Assembly: GCF_019649055.1 (NCBI RefSeq)
Contig: NW_026570294.1
Coordinates: 645,080 to 709,079, forward strand
Length of the DNA: 64,000 bases
Direction: 5' to 3'
From: Paramacrobiotus metropolitanus
Taxonomy: Eukaryota; Tardigrada; Eutardigrada; Parachela; Macrobiotidae
The position numbers were made by a program, and so were the translations under genes. Below, piece after piece: positions 26,201 to 36,017 of this stretch (the stretch's first letter is position 1; the number at the start of each line of letters is the position of its first letter). The notes under the pieces were generated by a model. That model did not search any database, was not told the origin of the DNA, and was given only the letters and a program-made list of their open reading frames with translations.

Positions 26201-26720
26201 ACTGTGGGTTTGGAATCTTACGGAGGCGGTATCCATCTGATGGCCCTGGCGACAGCCCTACACCGTCCCATCTGTTCCTACCAAGGATTCTTTGATCACA
26301 ATCAGCCGGAAAATTGGAAAGATTTGTCCAGCGATGAGGTAAACGTTGTGCAAGTTTGTAGTTAGTCGATCGCTTACCATATTTGTCGTTCCTATGCAGG
26401 TTGCTGCCTTAATCGCCCGTGAAAAGAGGCTGGGTAAGAAGCATTTCCTGTATCACCCCCTCCACACACCAGCTAGTGCAACGTATCCTCCGACGCGCGT
26501 GCTCTACACCAATCTGCACTACATGGCATGTGTGCCCAAACAGGAGAAGTATTCCCTGTTCTACCTGCCGAGTACCAGCATTCCCGCGCCGCCTCTCGGA
26601 CAGACGAAGCGCCCTGCCGCAGCGGGGGCCAGCGGACCACACCCACCACCTCTCAAGAGACGTGTTGCTACCACTACTACCACTACTACTACAACTACTC
26701 GTAGTAAGCGTTCCTCCTAG
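20226..26720 (+). CDS. Multi-exon JmjC + OTU domain protein
   Basis: A start codon at 20226 is followed by exons joined by consensus introns, for example 21907-21978 in frame, donors near 21200, 21425, 23730, 24666, 25144, 25585, 25771 and 26339, and acceptors near 23829, 24745, 25207, 25651, 25846 and 26399. The product has an acidic, Ser/Thr/Pro-rich N-terminus, a JmjC domain (about 22080-22470), a long helical region, a low-complexity linker (23.9-24.9 kb), an OTU domain (about 25960-26550) and a basic C-terminal tail with a Thr run. JmjC domains are Fe(II)/2-oxoglutarate oxygenases; OTU domains cleave ubiquitin chains. The linker shows frame breaks near 24200 and 24390, the latter beside a C6 run, so indels or missed introns are likely. 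It might instead be two genes. Confidence 0.5.
21980..22480 (+). other. JmjC oxygenase domain within the gene above
   Basis: The signature FCLHCEDILLSSFNFNLCGV has the JmjC H-x-(D/E) metal pair (H and E of HCED) and the following aromatic/Asn strand. About 85 residues later GFVLRPNTPHWGGQIGANF supplies the second His ligand in the usual 'PNTPHWGGQ' position, followed by an N-rich strand. Order and spacing fit JmjC histone-demethylase-type folds. The 2-oxoglutarate-binding Lys is probably in the VKKILICC strand. Recognition is by eye only. Confidence 0.55.
25960..26560 (+). other. OTU cysteine-protease domain within the gene above
   Basis: The N-terminal catalytic motif PSDGHCFFHAVS gives Asp and the nucleophile Cys. 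The C-terminal motif TNLHYMACVP gives the general-base His, after an intron at about 26339-26399. The intervening 'GGGIHLMALATAL' strand matches the usual OTU 'WGG-x-x-EL-x-ALA' position. All three active-site elements appear present, so the domain looks competent. Confidence 0.65.
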
Positions 26721-26729
26721 AGCATCTTG

Positions 26730-27175
26730 TGATGACACCACCGTGAATTTTTTGAGTGGACATGCCGGGGAAGGCTTTTTGCTCACATATATTTTAGTGA
26801 TAATGACCGACTGTTTTTCTCATAACTTACTGTTTAAACTGCTGCGATACGACAAGTAAATATTTTTGTTTAAACCAATAATTTAGCGGCTTGCATTGAA
26901 CGGGCATTTTTACTCATATCCATTGCACAATGACATGTAAGCATTTGTTGACTGGGACGCGTCTGATTCAAGTATTCGATTTCGTTTTTGTTTTTGTTGT
27001 TGTATGGGAGTGACTGGCAGTGTCGTGAGAGCGGATCGATGATTATTAAATTTTGATTTTGTATTAACGAGCAACACCTTTAGCACTTACTCGCGTATTT
27101 AATGCAGTAGTAAACTGTCGCATACTCTGCTCGCAGACCACGGTAAACGCATTCTCATATACGTATACATATATA
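26730..27175. other. Intergenic; left flank of the viral cluster, no inverted repeat found
   Basis: The sequence is AT-rich with no gene. I compared it by eye with the reverse complement of 46.42-46.73 kb and saw no terminal inverted repeat. Confidence 0.4.
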
Positions 27176-27180
27176 ATTCC

Positions 27181-27684
27181 TCACAGAAAAACGCAATATT
27201 TAAGGGCGCACTCCATGCATTCAAAATATTCCGTGCTATAGCCGGTTCGAGAAACGGTGTGCTCAACAAAATGCAGTGCATTATACAGCAGTCTGTCTCG
27301 TGCTCCAGATCGGTGCGGTGTAATTCTATCACAACGTGAGCAGAACAAATTACAAAATCGACGTTTAATATTGGTCATCTGCATCTTATCCGCCTCCAAA
27401 TGGCTCATTAGGCTATATAAAGAAATTTCGGTTCCGGGGGCGTTCATCTTCCGGAAACTGGCTATACCTTTGCAAATATCGTCCACCGTAAATCCGTATT
27501 TCACAGCCCGCGAAATAATAAACGGCGAAACACTACTTTGGCAGCGAAAATCAATCACATCAGTAATATGTCCATTCTGCTGATTGTTCTTAGTACAACA
27601 GCACGCACTGTCAGCTTCTCTGCTTTCTGCTGGACGGGATGGCGACGACGGTATTTTATCAGGCATTGTGCTGCTATGCTCCAT
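27181..27684 (-). CDS. Unrecognised protein with UBA-like helix region and zinc ribbon
   Basis: This is an intact 167-codon frame. Residues about 55-100 (SRAVKYGFTVDDICKGIASF, then SLYSLMSHLEADK) have the spacing of a UBA-like three-helix unit such as precedes the RING in inhibitor-of-apoptosis proteins. The C-terminal third has CSRC and CMEC pairs separated by about 45 residues, suggesting one zinc site, but it lacks a canonical RING. It is the left-most gene of the viral cluster and may or may not belong to it. Confidence 0.4.
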   Translation of the reverse strand: MEHSSTMPDKIPSSPSRPAESREADSACCCTKNNQQNGHITDVIDFRCQSSVSPFIISRAVKYGFTVDDICKGIASFRKMNAPGTEISLYSLMSHLEADKMQMTNIKRRFCNLFCSRCDRITPHRSGARDRLLYNALHFVEHTVSRTGYSTEYFECMECALKYCVFL

Positions 27685-28010
27685 GCCAGGCTTTAGGATG
27701 AACTAACACTGCAGAAAGGAAGCGCGATGACCGGAGTGTGACTTTTACGGTTAATCGATGTTTTATAGTCGACTGTATGTTGTGTGTAAGGGCGGAGAAG
27801 GGCGGGAAGGGGTTGTGTCGTAGGCGGTAGTCGTCAGAATTTGCCAAACTATCCGCCTTTCCTTATACCACTCCCTTTGCGTGATTTGTCCGTGTATCTG
27901 TTTCTCTCCCTCTCTTGCTCTCTCTCTGCTGAATGAAAGGCAACATATAACTAGGAATGAGTGAATCATTTCGCTAATGGTACAAAGTTTGCTTTGCTCT
28001 ACAATTCGCC

Positions 28011-28765
28011 ATGGCTCGCAATCTTAATGTAGAAGTTTACACTGCGAAAAATGCCGCAGATACGGAATATGCTGGACTTGTTAGGAACAGCCCCTTTATT
28101 GTAATTGTAAGTGCATGTAAATACCGCGAAGGAGCGCGTGTACTTAAGTGCAAGAATACCCGGTCTTCATTTAGTAGCTGTCAGAGACTTTCGGAAGTAC
28201 ATGGAAATTTAAGAAAATGACTTTGCATGAGTATCTCATAACATACTGGCGTCAGTACAATCGCGAAGCTGCTCTGCTAATTATTCTTGTCGCTCAAGTG
28301 ACGACAATTTGCATAGTCTCGCGTAATCAGGTTGCCACTATCAGGTTTGCAAACCGGACAACAGCCCTGTTGAATGAAAAAGGTGTCGTAATAAGTCGGT
28401 TTATTAATGACACGCTGCCGCTGCTAAAAAGCTCACGGGCAATCCTTATTCGCGGCGCGCTTGATCTTAATAAATTTATTGGGGAAATCCTTACCTGTGT
28501 CAGGAGAAGCCGGAGTGGTGGTACATGTGGTGACGGAAACGATGTTGCCATAGCTGCACGACCACCCCCACCACCCATTCCGGCCTACCAAATGAATATC
28601 ACGGCTCTTCCTTCAACATTTCAGGCGGGAGCGACACGCCTTGACATTATCTTATTTCCTGTAGAATATATCAGCGGCAGTAACAGAAGTAACACTAGCG
28701 CACAGCAGCAACAGCATGCCGGCTACCCTCAAGTTTTAAGCTGTATTATACGAAATTATATTTAA
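28011..28765 (+). CDS. Unrecognised viral-cluster protein, two exons
   Basis: The ATG at 28011 opens a frame that meets a GTAAGT donor (intron 28107-28177, 71 nt). The frame resumes in phase and ends at 28765, giving about 228 residues. An AATAAA signal at about 28772 follows immediately. The middle has a hydrophobic stretch (AALLIILVAQVTTICIV) and helical segments; a PPPPPIP run and a Gln run mark disordered parts. No domain is recognised. It is arranged head-to-tail with the PC4-like gene only about 60 bp downstream, suggesting coordinated viral expression. Confidence 0.5.
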
Positions 28766-28827
28766 ATTGCCAATAAAATGTGACAGAATGTGACAGTATT
28801 TGCTTGCAGCACAAACCCACATCAATC

Positions 28828-29391
28828 ATGCTCAGTTTAAGCCTGTACCAGCCAAACGAGCCCCGAATCGATCTTCGCCTGATAAAGTACATTCCTCAGG
28901 ATGATAACTACGTAGCCACCCGTTGCGGATTCTACTTCTCCGTAAACTATCTACCGGAATTTATGACAGCAATTAAAGACCTGATGGGGCGCGTCAGCGA
29001 GTGGGAAAATTCCAATATGCATCTGCGACCCATAGCAGTAAAGCCACGATCATCATCAACATCATCTCGACGAAGAACAACAGCAACCGCTCATCCGTTT
29101 CAGAAAATCAGCAGCAGCAGCAGCAGCAGCAGCAGCACTAACAAGAACACGCAAAAAGGCGGTAAAAGCCGCACGGGCGCCGCCGCGGCACGTAAGAGAG
29201 CTAATTCTTTTTCTAATAACCAGCCAAAAAAATTAATTTGTACCAGCAAAAATCGTGAAAGTGAGTGCGGTGCTAATGTTGGTGTTGGTGTTGTTGATGG
29301 CGGTACAACTGAAGATTCTGATAAATGCGCAGACGACGATGATAACGACGATAACTCTGTTAAGACTTTAATTATCGACTCTGATGAATAA
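28828..29391 (+). CDS. PC4-like (p15) single-stranded-DNA-binding/transcription coactivator homologue
   Basis: I start at the ATG at 28828 because a TTGCAG-like leader lies just before it. The N-terminal ~55 residues match the PC4 fold pattern: RIDLRLIKYIPQDDNYVATR, then GFYFSVNYLPEFMTAIKDLM. This corresponds to the family's 'VDIR...PTKKGISL...W..L' core. PC4 dimers bind ssDNA and melted promoters. Here the domain is N-terminal, whereas in animal PC4 it is C-terminal after a Ser-rich region. The tail contains Ser runs, a basic patch (TGAAAARKRANSF) and an acidic end. AATAAA at about 29470 is a likely polyadenylation signal. A role in viral transcription or replication is inference. Confidence 0.55.
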   Translation: MLSLSLYQPNEPRIDLRLIKYIPQDDNYVATRCGFYFSVNYLPEFMTAIKDLMGRVSEWENSNMHLRPIAVKPRSSSTSSRRRTTATAHPFQKISSSSSSSSSTNKNTQKGGKSRTGAAAARKRANSFSNNQPKKLICTSKNRESECGANVGVGVVDGGTTEDSDKCADDDDNDDNSVKTLIIDSDE

Positions 29392-29577
29392 CGCTTTTTT
29401 GATGCAGACAACAATGATGACGATGATGATGATGTTGTTGGTAGTCGCTGACATGTTAGTTGACATGTTGAATAAAATTAATTTGACCGATTTAGTCGTT
29501 TGTGTTTGGCAGGTCGAATTTATTTCGTTCGAGAAAAAATAGTTAAAACACAACATACACAAAGATATTATTCTCAA

Positions 29578-30528
29578 CTAGATTAACATCTTTTCGGGGT
29601 CGTCGTCTCCTTCCGCTAGCACTCTCACTTTACTTCCATCAGATTTCGCCTTCCCCTTCCGCTTATGCCGGTTTCTCTTTTCCGGGTGTTGTTTTTTCTT
29701 CTTCCTCCTCCCATTTTTCGGCTGCTTCTTCCCTTTCTGCTTTTTTCTTTTATTCACACCAGCACGCCGGCGAGTGGATGCGGGGGTGACGGTGCCCCTA
29801 TTGCCGATATGGCCCTGTTTGCCAATATGTTTTACGGGCACTAGTGCGTATTCGTCCATCGTTGAATTCGCTATGGAATATACTCGCTGGTAATGATCTG
29901 CACTTTCTCCCAGCAAATTGCTACGTACACGCAGAACGTCAGGCGTGCAGCACTTGAAATCCAGAAACAAATATCCATAATCTCGGCTGGTTGCGGTCTT
30001 ATATGCGTCCATAAACTGCGCTGAACTGCGCGGGTACATTTGTCGCGCGAGTATTTCTATTTGCATCATGTCGCGCGGTTGTTTCCATAAAACAAGGTAA
30101 TGTGCGTTTAGTGAAATCGTCCGCATTAGTGGGTTCTGGAAGAATACGTTCTGGACTGTTAAAATGACGGACCGATTTAGATGATGGGTTCCGCGAGTGA
30201 ACAGTGATACCACATTTTTATTGATTTCCTGCATCTGGTCATCAAGAATAATAAGCGACGGTTCATTTTTGTTTGTAAAGTTCTCTTCGGCAACATCTTC
30301 AGGAATGTTCTTAATGAAAACAACGTTCCTTGTATGTTTTTTAATCGTTTTAAAAACAGGAGATTCGTAAGAGTAAATAAAATAAACTTTCTTGGGAAAC
30401 GGGGTGATTTTGCGCAGCTCCAATAAACGGCATATCCAGTACGTCTTTCCGCCCTGACTCTGACAGCTGCAGACTAAATTAAACGGGTGGACGAGTAGAG
30501 GGTTGAAGTTTTTTACCGTTTCGTACAT
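29578..30528 (-). CDS. FtsK/HerA-type genome-packaging ATPase
   Basis: The start is the first ATG of the frame (30528). Walker A is VCSCQSQGGKTYWICRLLEL and Walker B is PSLIILDDQMQEI. A sensor-like block, FTRGTHHLNRSVILTVQNVF, and the arginine-rich LRVRSNLLGE strand follow. This is the conserved order of Polinton, adintovirus and virophage ATPases, which pump the genome into the capsid. The last ~85 residues are a basic, disordered K/R tail. The gene is intact and lies tail-to-tail with the PC4-like gene and just downstream of the polymerase. The family call is firm because the position after Walker B matches the second element's ATPase at 62.7 kb. Confidence 0.88.
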   Translation of the reverse strand: MYETVKNFNPLLVHPFNLVCSCQSQGGKTYWICRLLELRKITPFPKKVYFIYSYESPVFKTIKKHTRNVVFIKNIPEDVAEENFTNKNEPSLIILDDQMQEINKNVVSLFTRGTHHLNRSVILTVQNVFFQNPLMRTISLNAHYLVLWKQPRDMMQIEILARQMYPRSSAQFMDAYKTATSRDYGYLFLDFKCCTPDVLRVRSNLLGESADHYQRVYSIANSTMDEYALVPVKHIGKQGHIGNRGTVTPASTRRRAGVNKRKKQKGKKQPKNGRRKKKKQHPEKRNRHKRKGKAKSDGSKVRVLAEGDDDPEKMLI

Positions 30529-30588
30529 TTTCCAAAAACACACCGCTTTAATACAAAATTCCTGCTTTTATATGATGTGAGAGAGTCG

Positions 30589-33500
30589 TCATGGTGGAAT
30601 GGAAGGTTGTAGGGCAGGCGTGCTGCTTTTGTATCCAAATGGGATTGTCTCGAAACCTGGGGTAGTATTAAGAATCACCCGCTTGTCAAACGTGAAACGT
30701 ATCATTTTCTTTTCTTTTCGAGTTTTCAGCTGCCAACTTCCTTTTAAACGGAAAATTTTGTAAGGATTCAGTGAGTATTGCACTTTTTCCGGATCTTTCA
30801 CCATCTCTTCTAGCATTTCCGGTTTGAAAATTTCGGTATTTCCTTTGTTAATCGTAATGCCTTTTGCCTTGAAAACAGCCACACCTTTACCGGTGCGGTA
30901 TGCGTACATTTTAGGGCCACCGCATACAAACAGAATAATGGTATCATCATCAATTTCCGATTTATATTCGCCCAGGCATTCGCCCACCGGAAGGCTTGGC
31001 AGGTTCGGGACCCTCCAGAGCAATAACGCAATCGGTGTCAACATAAAGCAACCGCTCTATGCCAACAAAAGTCATACCAGCGTAAAGCTCCAGTCGTGCG
31101 TAGCTAGTGACGAAACCCGCTACGATAACGTTAGCCCGTAAATCCGTTGCGTCCAGGTCGTTGACTCTTGTACTTTGTACCTGCAAACATCCTCGTTCAC
31201 TACATCGATATAATTCACGGTGTAGGCTCCTGAGTAGAACAGTTCATTGAACCGCTTGACGCTTTTGACGTATTCAAATGTAGGCTTATTTTCCTTTATC
31301 GCCAGGCGACCCCATAACGTATTCAGCATTAGTTTCGATAAGAGACGCCGCGTAGGATTGTATTCCACTTTCTCCGGGTTGACAGTAACATTATCCCTGT
31401 CTTTTAAAGTCCGCAGGTATGCCGTTTTGTCCGCGTCGGATTGACAGGTTATGGGGTATCCACTGGCTGCGGCTTTTTCGGCCATAAAAGTGCTTATATA
31501 ATCAGCAAAAAGATCTCCCTTTTTCGGGTAATGCCAGACTTCATGTATCGCAAGCACGTGATATCCAAGAGCAAGCGCTAGTGTAATTTCCGGTGTAGTA
31601 TAAACTCCGTTGTAACTGCGTTCGCTGTCAGAATGCGTGCATGGGGTATGCTGATTGTTAAGCTGAGCACATCGCCAACACAGAGTAAACATACACTTTC
31701 CGTTAATACGTTGCGGTAACAGCGGTAAAGGCAAATCTTTCGGCGGCAAAACTCTCGCATGCACAATTCCAAAATACTGGTCGAGAGGTTTGAAGTCGCT
31801 GAGAATTCTCTCCGGAAGACCAAGCGGATATTCTTTCTGTTTGCAAACAGCTGGATAGAGGGAATTTTTATCGAGGTAAGATATATATTGACCTTGGCTA
31901 GTGTCAGGGACCGTTAGGAGCCGAAATGCTTCCGTCCGCCCACCAAACAGCACATCGCGTATATTCATAGGTTTCACATGCGAAAAGTTTCGTAGGGCAT
32001 TTTTAACCTGCTCGTCCGGGCCCTTTCTTTTCTTTATTGCATTCCATTCACAACTCCAGATACAGCGATAAGTATAACCTTGGGATTCAAGGTAGCGCTG
32101 TTTGTGCTTCGTAGCCTGTAGCAGGGCCATGTTTGGTTGCCAAACGTCACCGTGTCTCCTGTATAGCATTTCGGACACCTGTAAAAGAATTTGTTAGTTC
32201 AGGTAACCGGAAGCCGCCAGGCAGTGATATTACCCGTGGAAATAACACCCGTGATATTCAAAACAGTCTGGGTCGTTTCGCAAAATCCATCCACCATATA
32301 GCGTCCAATTCGCTTTTCTCCGTCTGCATGATTTCGAGCATGACGAATGACGATGCATTCCGTGTGGGCAACGTAGTGAAGCCACTGGATACTCTCAAAG
32401 GAATAATTTCGATGCGTCTGCAGATCTCGAAATGTAAAGTACTGAATGCTGTTTTTTGGCATAAATTTAGCTCTGTAAACGAGATTAACAAAGCTAGGCA
32501 AAGAAACGGACTCCACTAATGGGTTGTATCCGTGGCATAGAGTTTTCATACTTTCACAAAATTTTTGGCAGGCCTCTCGCAGAACCTGACAGTCGTTCTC
32601 ACAATATTTCAGGATCTCTTTAGAGAAATTCCACACTTTGCCAGAGGCGGTTTCCTCATCGTACCACTTTTTGAATACAGCGTAATGTTTTTCTTTCATC
32701 TGGCTGGTAAGAAAATAACTCTCCTCGGGAATACTACCGGAATAATTAAAATTCTCTTGGCAAGCAAAAAGAAAAGGAAAACACCCTTTGGCAGCGCAAA
32801 ACCCGAAAGCAGCCGGCATCTCCGCTAAGCTCATTGGCAGAAATGCAAGGGAATCTCTCAGTACAATATTATTTGTTGTCTCCTTTATTTGCAGGAATTT
32901 TAGTCCGCGCATAATAACCTGGGGCCATAAATGTCTACGGTGCAGGTGCTGCATGATGAAATTGCCGTCGTAACCCATTAGGTTGTGGAAGATAACAATG
33001 TGATTGCGATGGCGAGGATGAAAGAGCCAATCACAAAACCTTGCACCGGCGTTTTTTCCAAAGAAACGCGTCGCGAGTCCTGTGTCGTTCACAGCGACAG
33101 CAGCGATCGGCGTGTGGTATTCTTTACTGATGTCACTTTCAAAATCGCAGTACAAGAAAGGGCGATCGGGTTTCGGTTCGTTCTCATGGACTTGCACGAA
33201 ACACCGATGCACGGGATCTACTATTAATTTGCAGCTCCGGCAATAGTACTCACCGCATTCATGAGCAGAGTTTGACGGATGGCGCGCCTTGTCCGTATGG
33301 ATGATAATTCCACAGTCAGGACACCTTTGCCGCAACTCGCAATCTGTTTTTTCTGTTTCGTCGAAAGTCCTGCTGCTGCGTGCAGCGGCTTCGATAATTT
33401 GTGAATGCGGAAACACTCTGCATTCTTGAAAGTCCTCCTGCATTCGCTGCAAGTAATCTCTTTTCAAACCAGCAGTCTTTTCTTTGACAATTAAAGCATG

Positions 33501-34774
33501 CCTTTCTACAGCGATGATCTGCGCTCCCAAGCTATTAAAAAAATCCGCCACATCCGTCGCACTGCTTTCTCTTTCCAAAAAAACCGCGCGTGTTTCGTAA
33601 TGGCTGCATAATGCTCATTTGACAGCAGAATAAGCAAGCTTTTACTGATAGTAGCGGGGGTGGTTGTAGTGGTGGAGATTTCTCGGTGGTTAGAAATTCC
33701 GCTATATAGTAATCCATTCTCTGGATCAGGCGATTTGTATATGGACAAAGTGTAATTTGGGTAGAGCGATTTGGCAAAGGTAGCGTAGTCGCTGTATGAA
33801 ACAGGGCCAGGTGAGAGGCCTGCCAGTTGGTACAGTTTAATTGCTTCAACTTTTTGCAGCTGCCGGCGACAATCGCATAATTCTTTCCATTTCCTAGCAT
33901 CGGTTTTATGAAGCTTAGATGCGTGCGCTATGGCAATGGCAAGTGCTCGCCCAAAACATAAGCTGTCGCTGTTTTTTACGTTGATAATGCCACCACCCCG
34001 CGGTGCTCTTATGAGGTTTCGGAAATGGCGGTCATTTTTTCGCTTGTCTATTCCTTTTCCCACTGGTTGCTTTGGGACGCGCAGCAAATTAATAAAGACC
34101 GGTAAATTCAAAGAAAACTCCGTTTTGGATGTTAGTGTATTTGCGATTAAATATAAGAACATTTCAGCATTCACCTGGTCTTGCGAAGCTAATTTGAGCT
34201 GGATTGGATGCGATAGCTGAGTAGATTCCAAAGAAATACTGATTAGATCTTCTTTATTCGGCACATAGCTGCGCAACTTTTTAAAAATATCTTCGAGAAT
34301 TGACAGAAAAACTGGAAGTACAGTATCAACACCATGTAACGGCAGCTCTTTTATTTTTATCTGGAAGTTTCCAGCCCAAACGCCGTATTTTTTACTATGG
34401 CGTGATGTGATGCCTTTGAGATCGTAGAATAATGATGGTTTTTGGATAACTGAATTTATGGATGATGAGCTGCGGGAAGCATTATCTTGCCTGTCATTTT
34501 GTGTCTCTATTAGTTCCTGTGTGCGCCGCATAAATAACTTGTAGGAAAAAGAAATATGCCGCGTTTGACGATATAACTGTGAAACATCTTGAACAGTTTT
34601 CAGCTTCTCGTATAGCCTCGCCAATTTTGCTTCGGATATCTGTTGCTGCTGCTGCTTTTGCTGTTGTTGTGTCCGGTTGGCGTTCTTTGTCGCCGCTGCC
34701 GTAGTCGATGTTGACGGTTGCGGTGGCTCTTGCTGCCGAACTCCGCTGATGCTCGGTTTCCGCCGCCGAGGCAT
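30589..34774 (-). pseudogene. polB: Protein-primed family B DNA polymerase (frame-broken)
   Basis: The polymerase copies the linear viral genome using a protein primer. Motifs lie in order on minus: an N-terminal region with a Gln-rich start and SDSLCFGRALAIAIAHA (33950), exonuclease I CDFES (33146), exonuclease II HNLMGYDGNF (32970), exonuclease III YCENDC (32594), motif A DKNSLYP (31870), motif B KLMLNTLWGRLA (31310) and motif C YVDTDC (31035). The motifs fall in different frames. Breaks occur near 33535-33590 (two A7 runs), 32170-32270 (where a Cys/His cluster lies in another frame beside a 55-nt intron-like stretch), 31120-31180 and 30960-31045. All catalytic acids visible in the sequence are retained. 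It could be a decayed gene or an intact gene with assembly indels. Confidence 0.85.
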
Positions 34775-35281
34775 TGTTACACAAATAAAAAGTAAGTAGA
34801 AAGCTGTTGCTGTTGCTGAATAAAAGGCGACGGGTGTGCTTTTGATAATTGGAGAAATATCTTCTGATAAAATGTAAAGAAATATCTGATATCGAAAAGC
34901 GGCCCGTGACAGCAGTAGGCAGGAATGTTGATGCGACTAACATCGCCCCTTCAACGCTTGCACAGATGTGCGTGCAGTAATGTGCAAATTACATGACCTC
35001 AGCTTTTATACCCGCGGCAGTGTCTACAAGAGGACGACTGGTCATAATGTTAGGTCCGCCCAGGGATCGCCTACCGCCCATTAGTTCAACCCCGCGGCGG
35101 AGCCTAGTTAATCGGATTTTCTTTTCCGCCTCTTCTGTCCTCTCCACAGTGAAGGGCATACATATAAAATTGTTATGTCTGTGAGATTAACTTACGCTTT
35201 TCACTTGCAGCACCTTCTCGTTCGCTAACTTACGTATATTTACCATGGACGCCGCCTATAAGAAAAACTGCAACGCCGCAT
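34775..35281. promoter_or_regulatory. Divergent promoter region between polymerase and BIR gene
   Basis: The 500-bp gap separates minus- and plus-strand viral genes. A TATA-like ATATAAAATT lies at about 35160, followed by a leader with a GTGAGA donor and TTGCAG acceptor, which suggests a spliced 5' leader for the plus-strand gene. No operator motif is evident. Confidence 0.35.
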
Positions 35282-35893
35282 ATGGCAGCTACGGTTCACC
35301 TAATCTTCTTAACCGTGTCTCTGATGAACGTCGTCCTGCAGTGTGACAATAACAATTACGACGACAACAACGACGACAACGAAGATACACCTCTCTTACA
35401 CTCGCCAGAAACCGCGCTTATGCGACAACAGTACGAAGTGATGAAGAGCGTACCTGTTGGACAGCGCTATTTATTAGCCGCCATGGGCTATAATTTTCGA
35501 GGCACCGTAAAGTGCTCACATTGCAAAAAAGAGTTCTACTGGAGGCAAACGGATGCCATCATCCACCATTCAGAGCGCGAATGTCAGGACATAAAACCTT
35601 ATACAATGCTGAACACTTGCCCTATTGAATGGCAAAGCACACGGCGCCGGACATTCGAAAACAGGCTACGCACCTTTATGGAAATTCCGAAGGGGTTTGA
35701 CATTGATTTTCTGATACTGCATGATTTCTACCCCACCAACCAGATCCAATGCGCCCACCCAGGCTGTACCTGGATCGGGCGGTGGGAGGAAATTGAAAGC
35801 CCGGATTATTTAAAAAAGCGGAGTCACGGTCGGAAACACTGCTACGATGTGTGGCCTTTTTTTGCTAAGTGGTGGTTTAAGAAGTATTTGTGA
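35282..35893 (+). CDS. Two-BIR-domain inhibitor-of-apoptosis-like protein
   Basis: BIR 1 runs over LLAAMGYNFRGTVKCSHCKK, then W and H-x6-C ligands ending ECQDI: Gly-Tyr, CxxC, Trp, His, Cys in canonical spacing. BIR 2 is degenerate: RTFENRLRTF, FYPTNQIQCAHPGCTW, H-x4-HC. BIR domains chelate zinc and bind caspases or IAP antagonists; viral IAPs block host cell death. No RING follows. The frame starts with a hydrophobic stretch, and an upstream ATG at 35246 in another frame could be the true start if splicing or an indel joins them. An acidic Asn/Asp run precedes BIR 1. An anti-apoptotic role is inference from family. Confidence 0.6.
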   Translation: MAATVHLIFLTVSLMNVVLQCDNNNYDDNNDDNEDTPLLHSPETALMRQQYEVMKSVPVGQRYLLAAMGYNFRGTVKCSHCKKEFYWRQTDAIIHHSERECQDIKPYTMLNTCPIEWQSTRRRTFENRLRTFMEIPKGFDIDFLILHDFYPTNQIQCAHPGCTWIGRWEEIESPDYLKKRSHGRKHCYDVWPFFAKWWFKKYL

Positions 35894-36017
35894 CTGGCTA
35901 ATACTACTGATGGTTTGTGTAATAAGACGACTTTATTAAAACGTTACTGACACAACATTGACTGACTGACCGTTGACACCTTACAAATTTAGTTTGGAAT
36001 TCTAAAATTAATTATTA

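Noticed and set aside
27181-27684. RING finger at the C-terminus
   Set aside because: Only two CxxC pairs are visible; the C3HC4 spacing and the central Cys-His are missing, so only a zinc ribbon is supportable.
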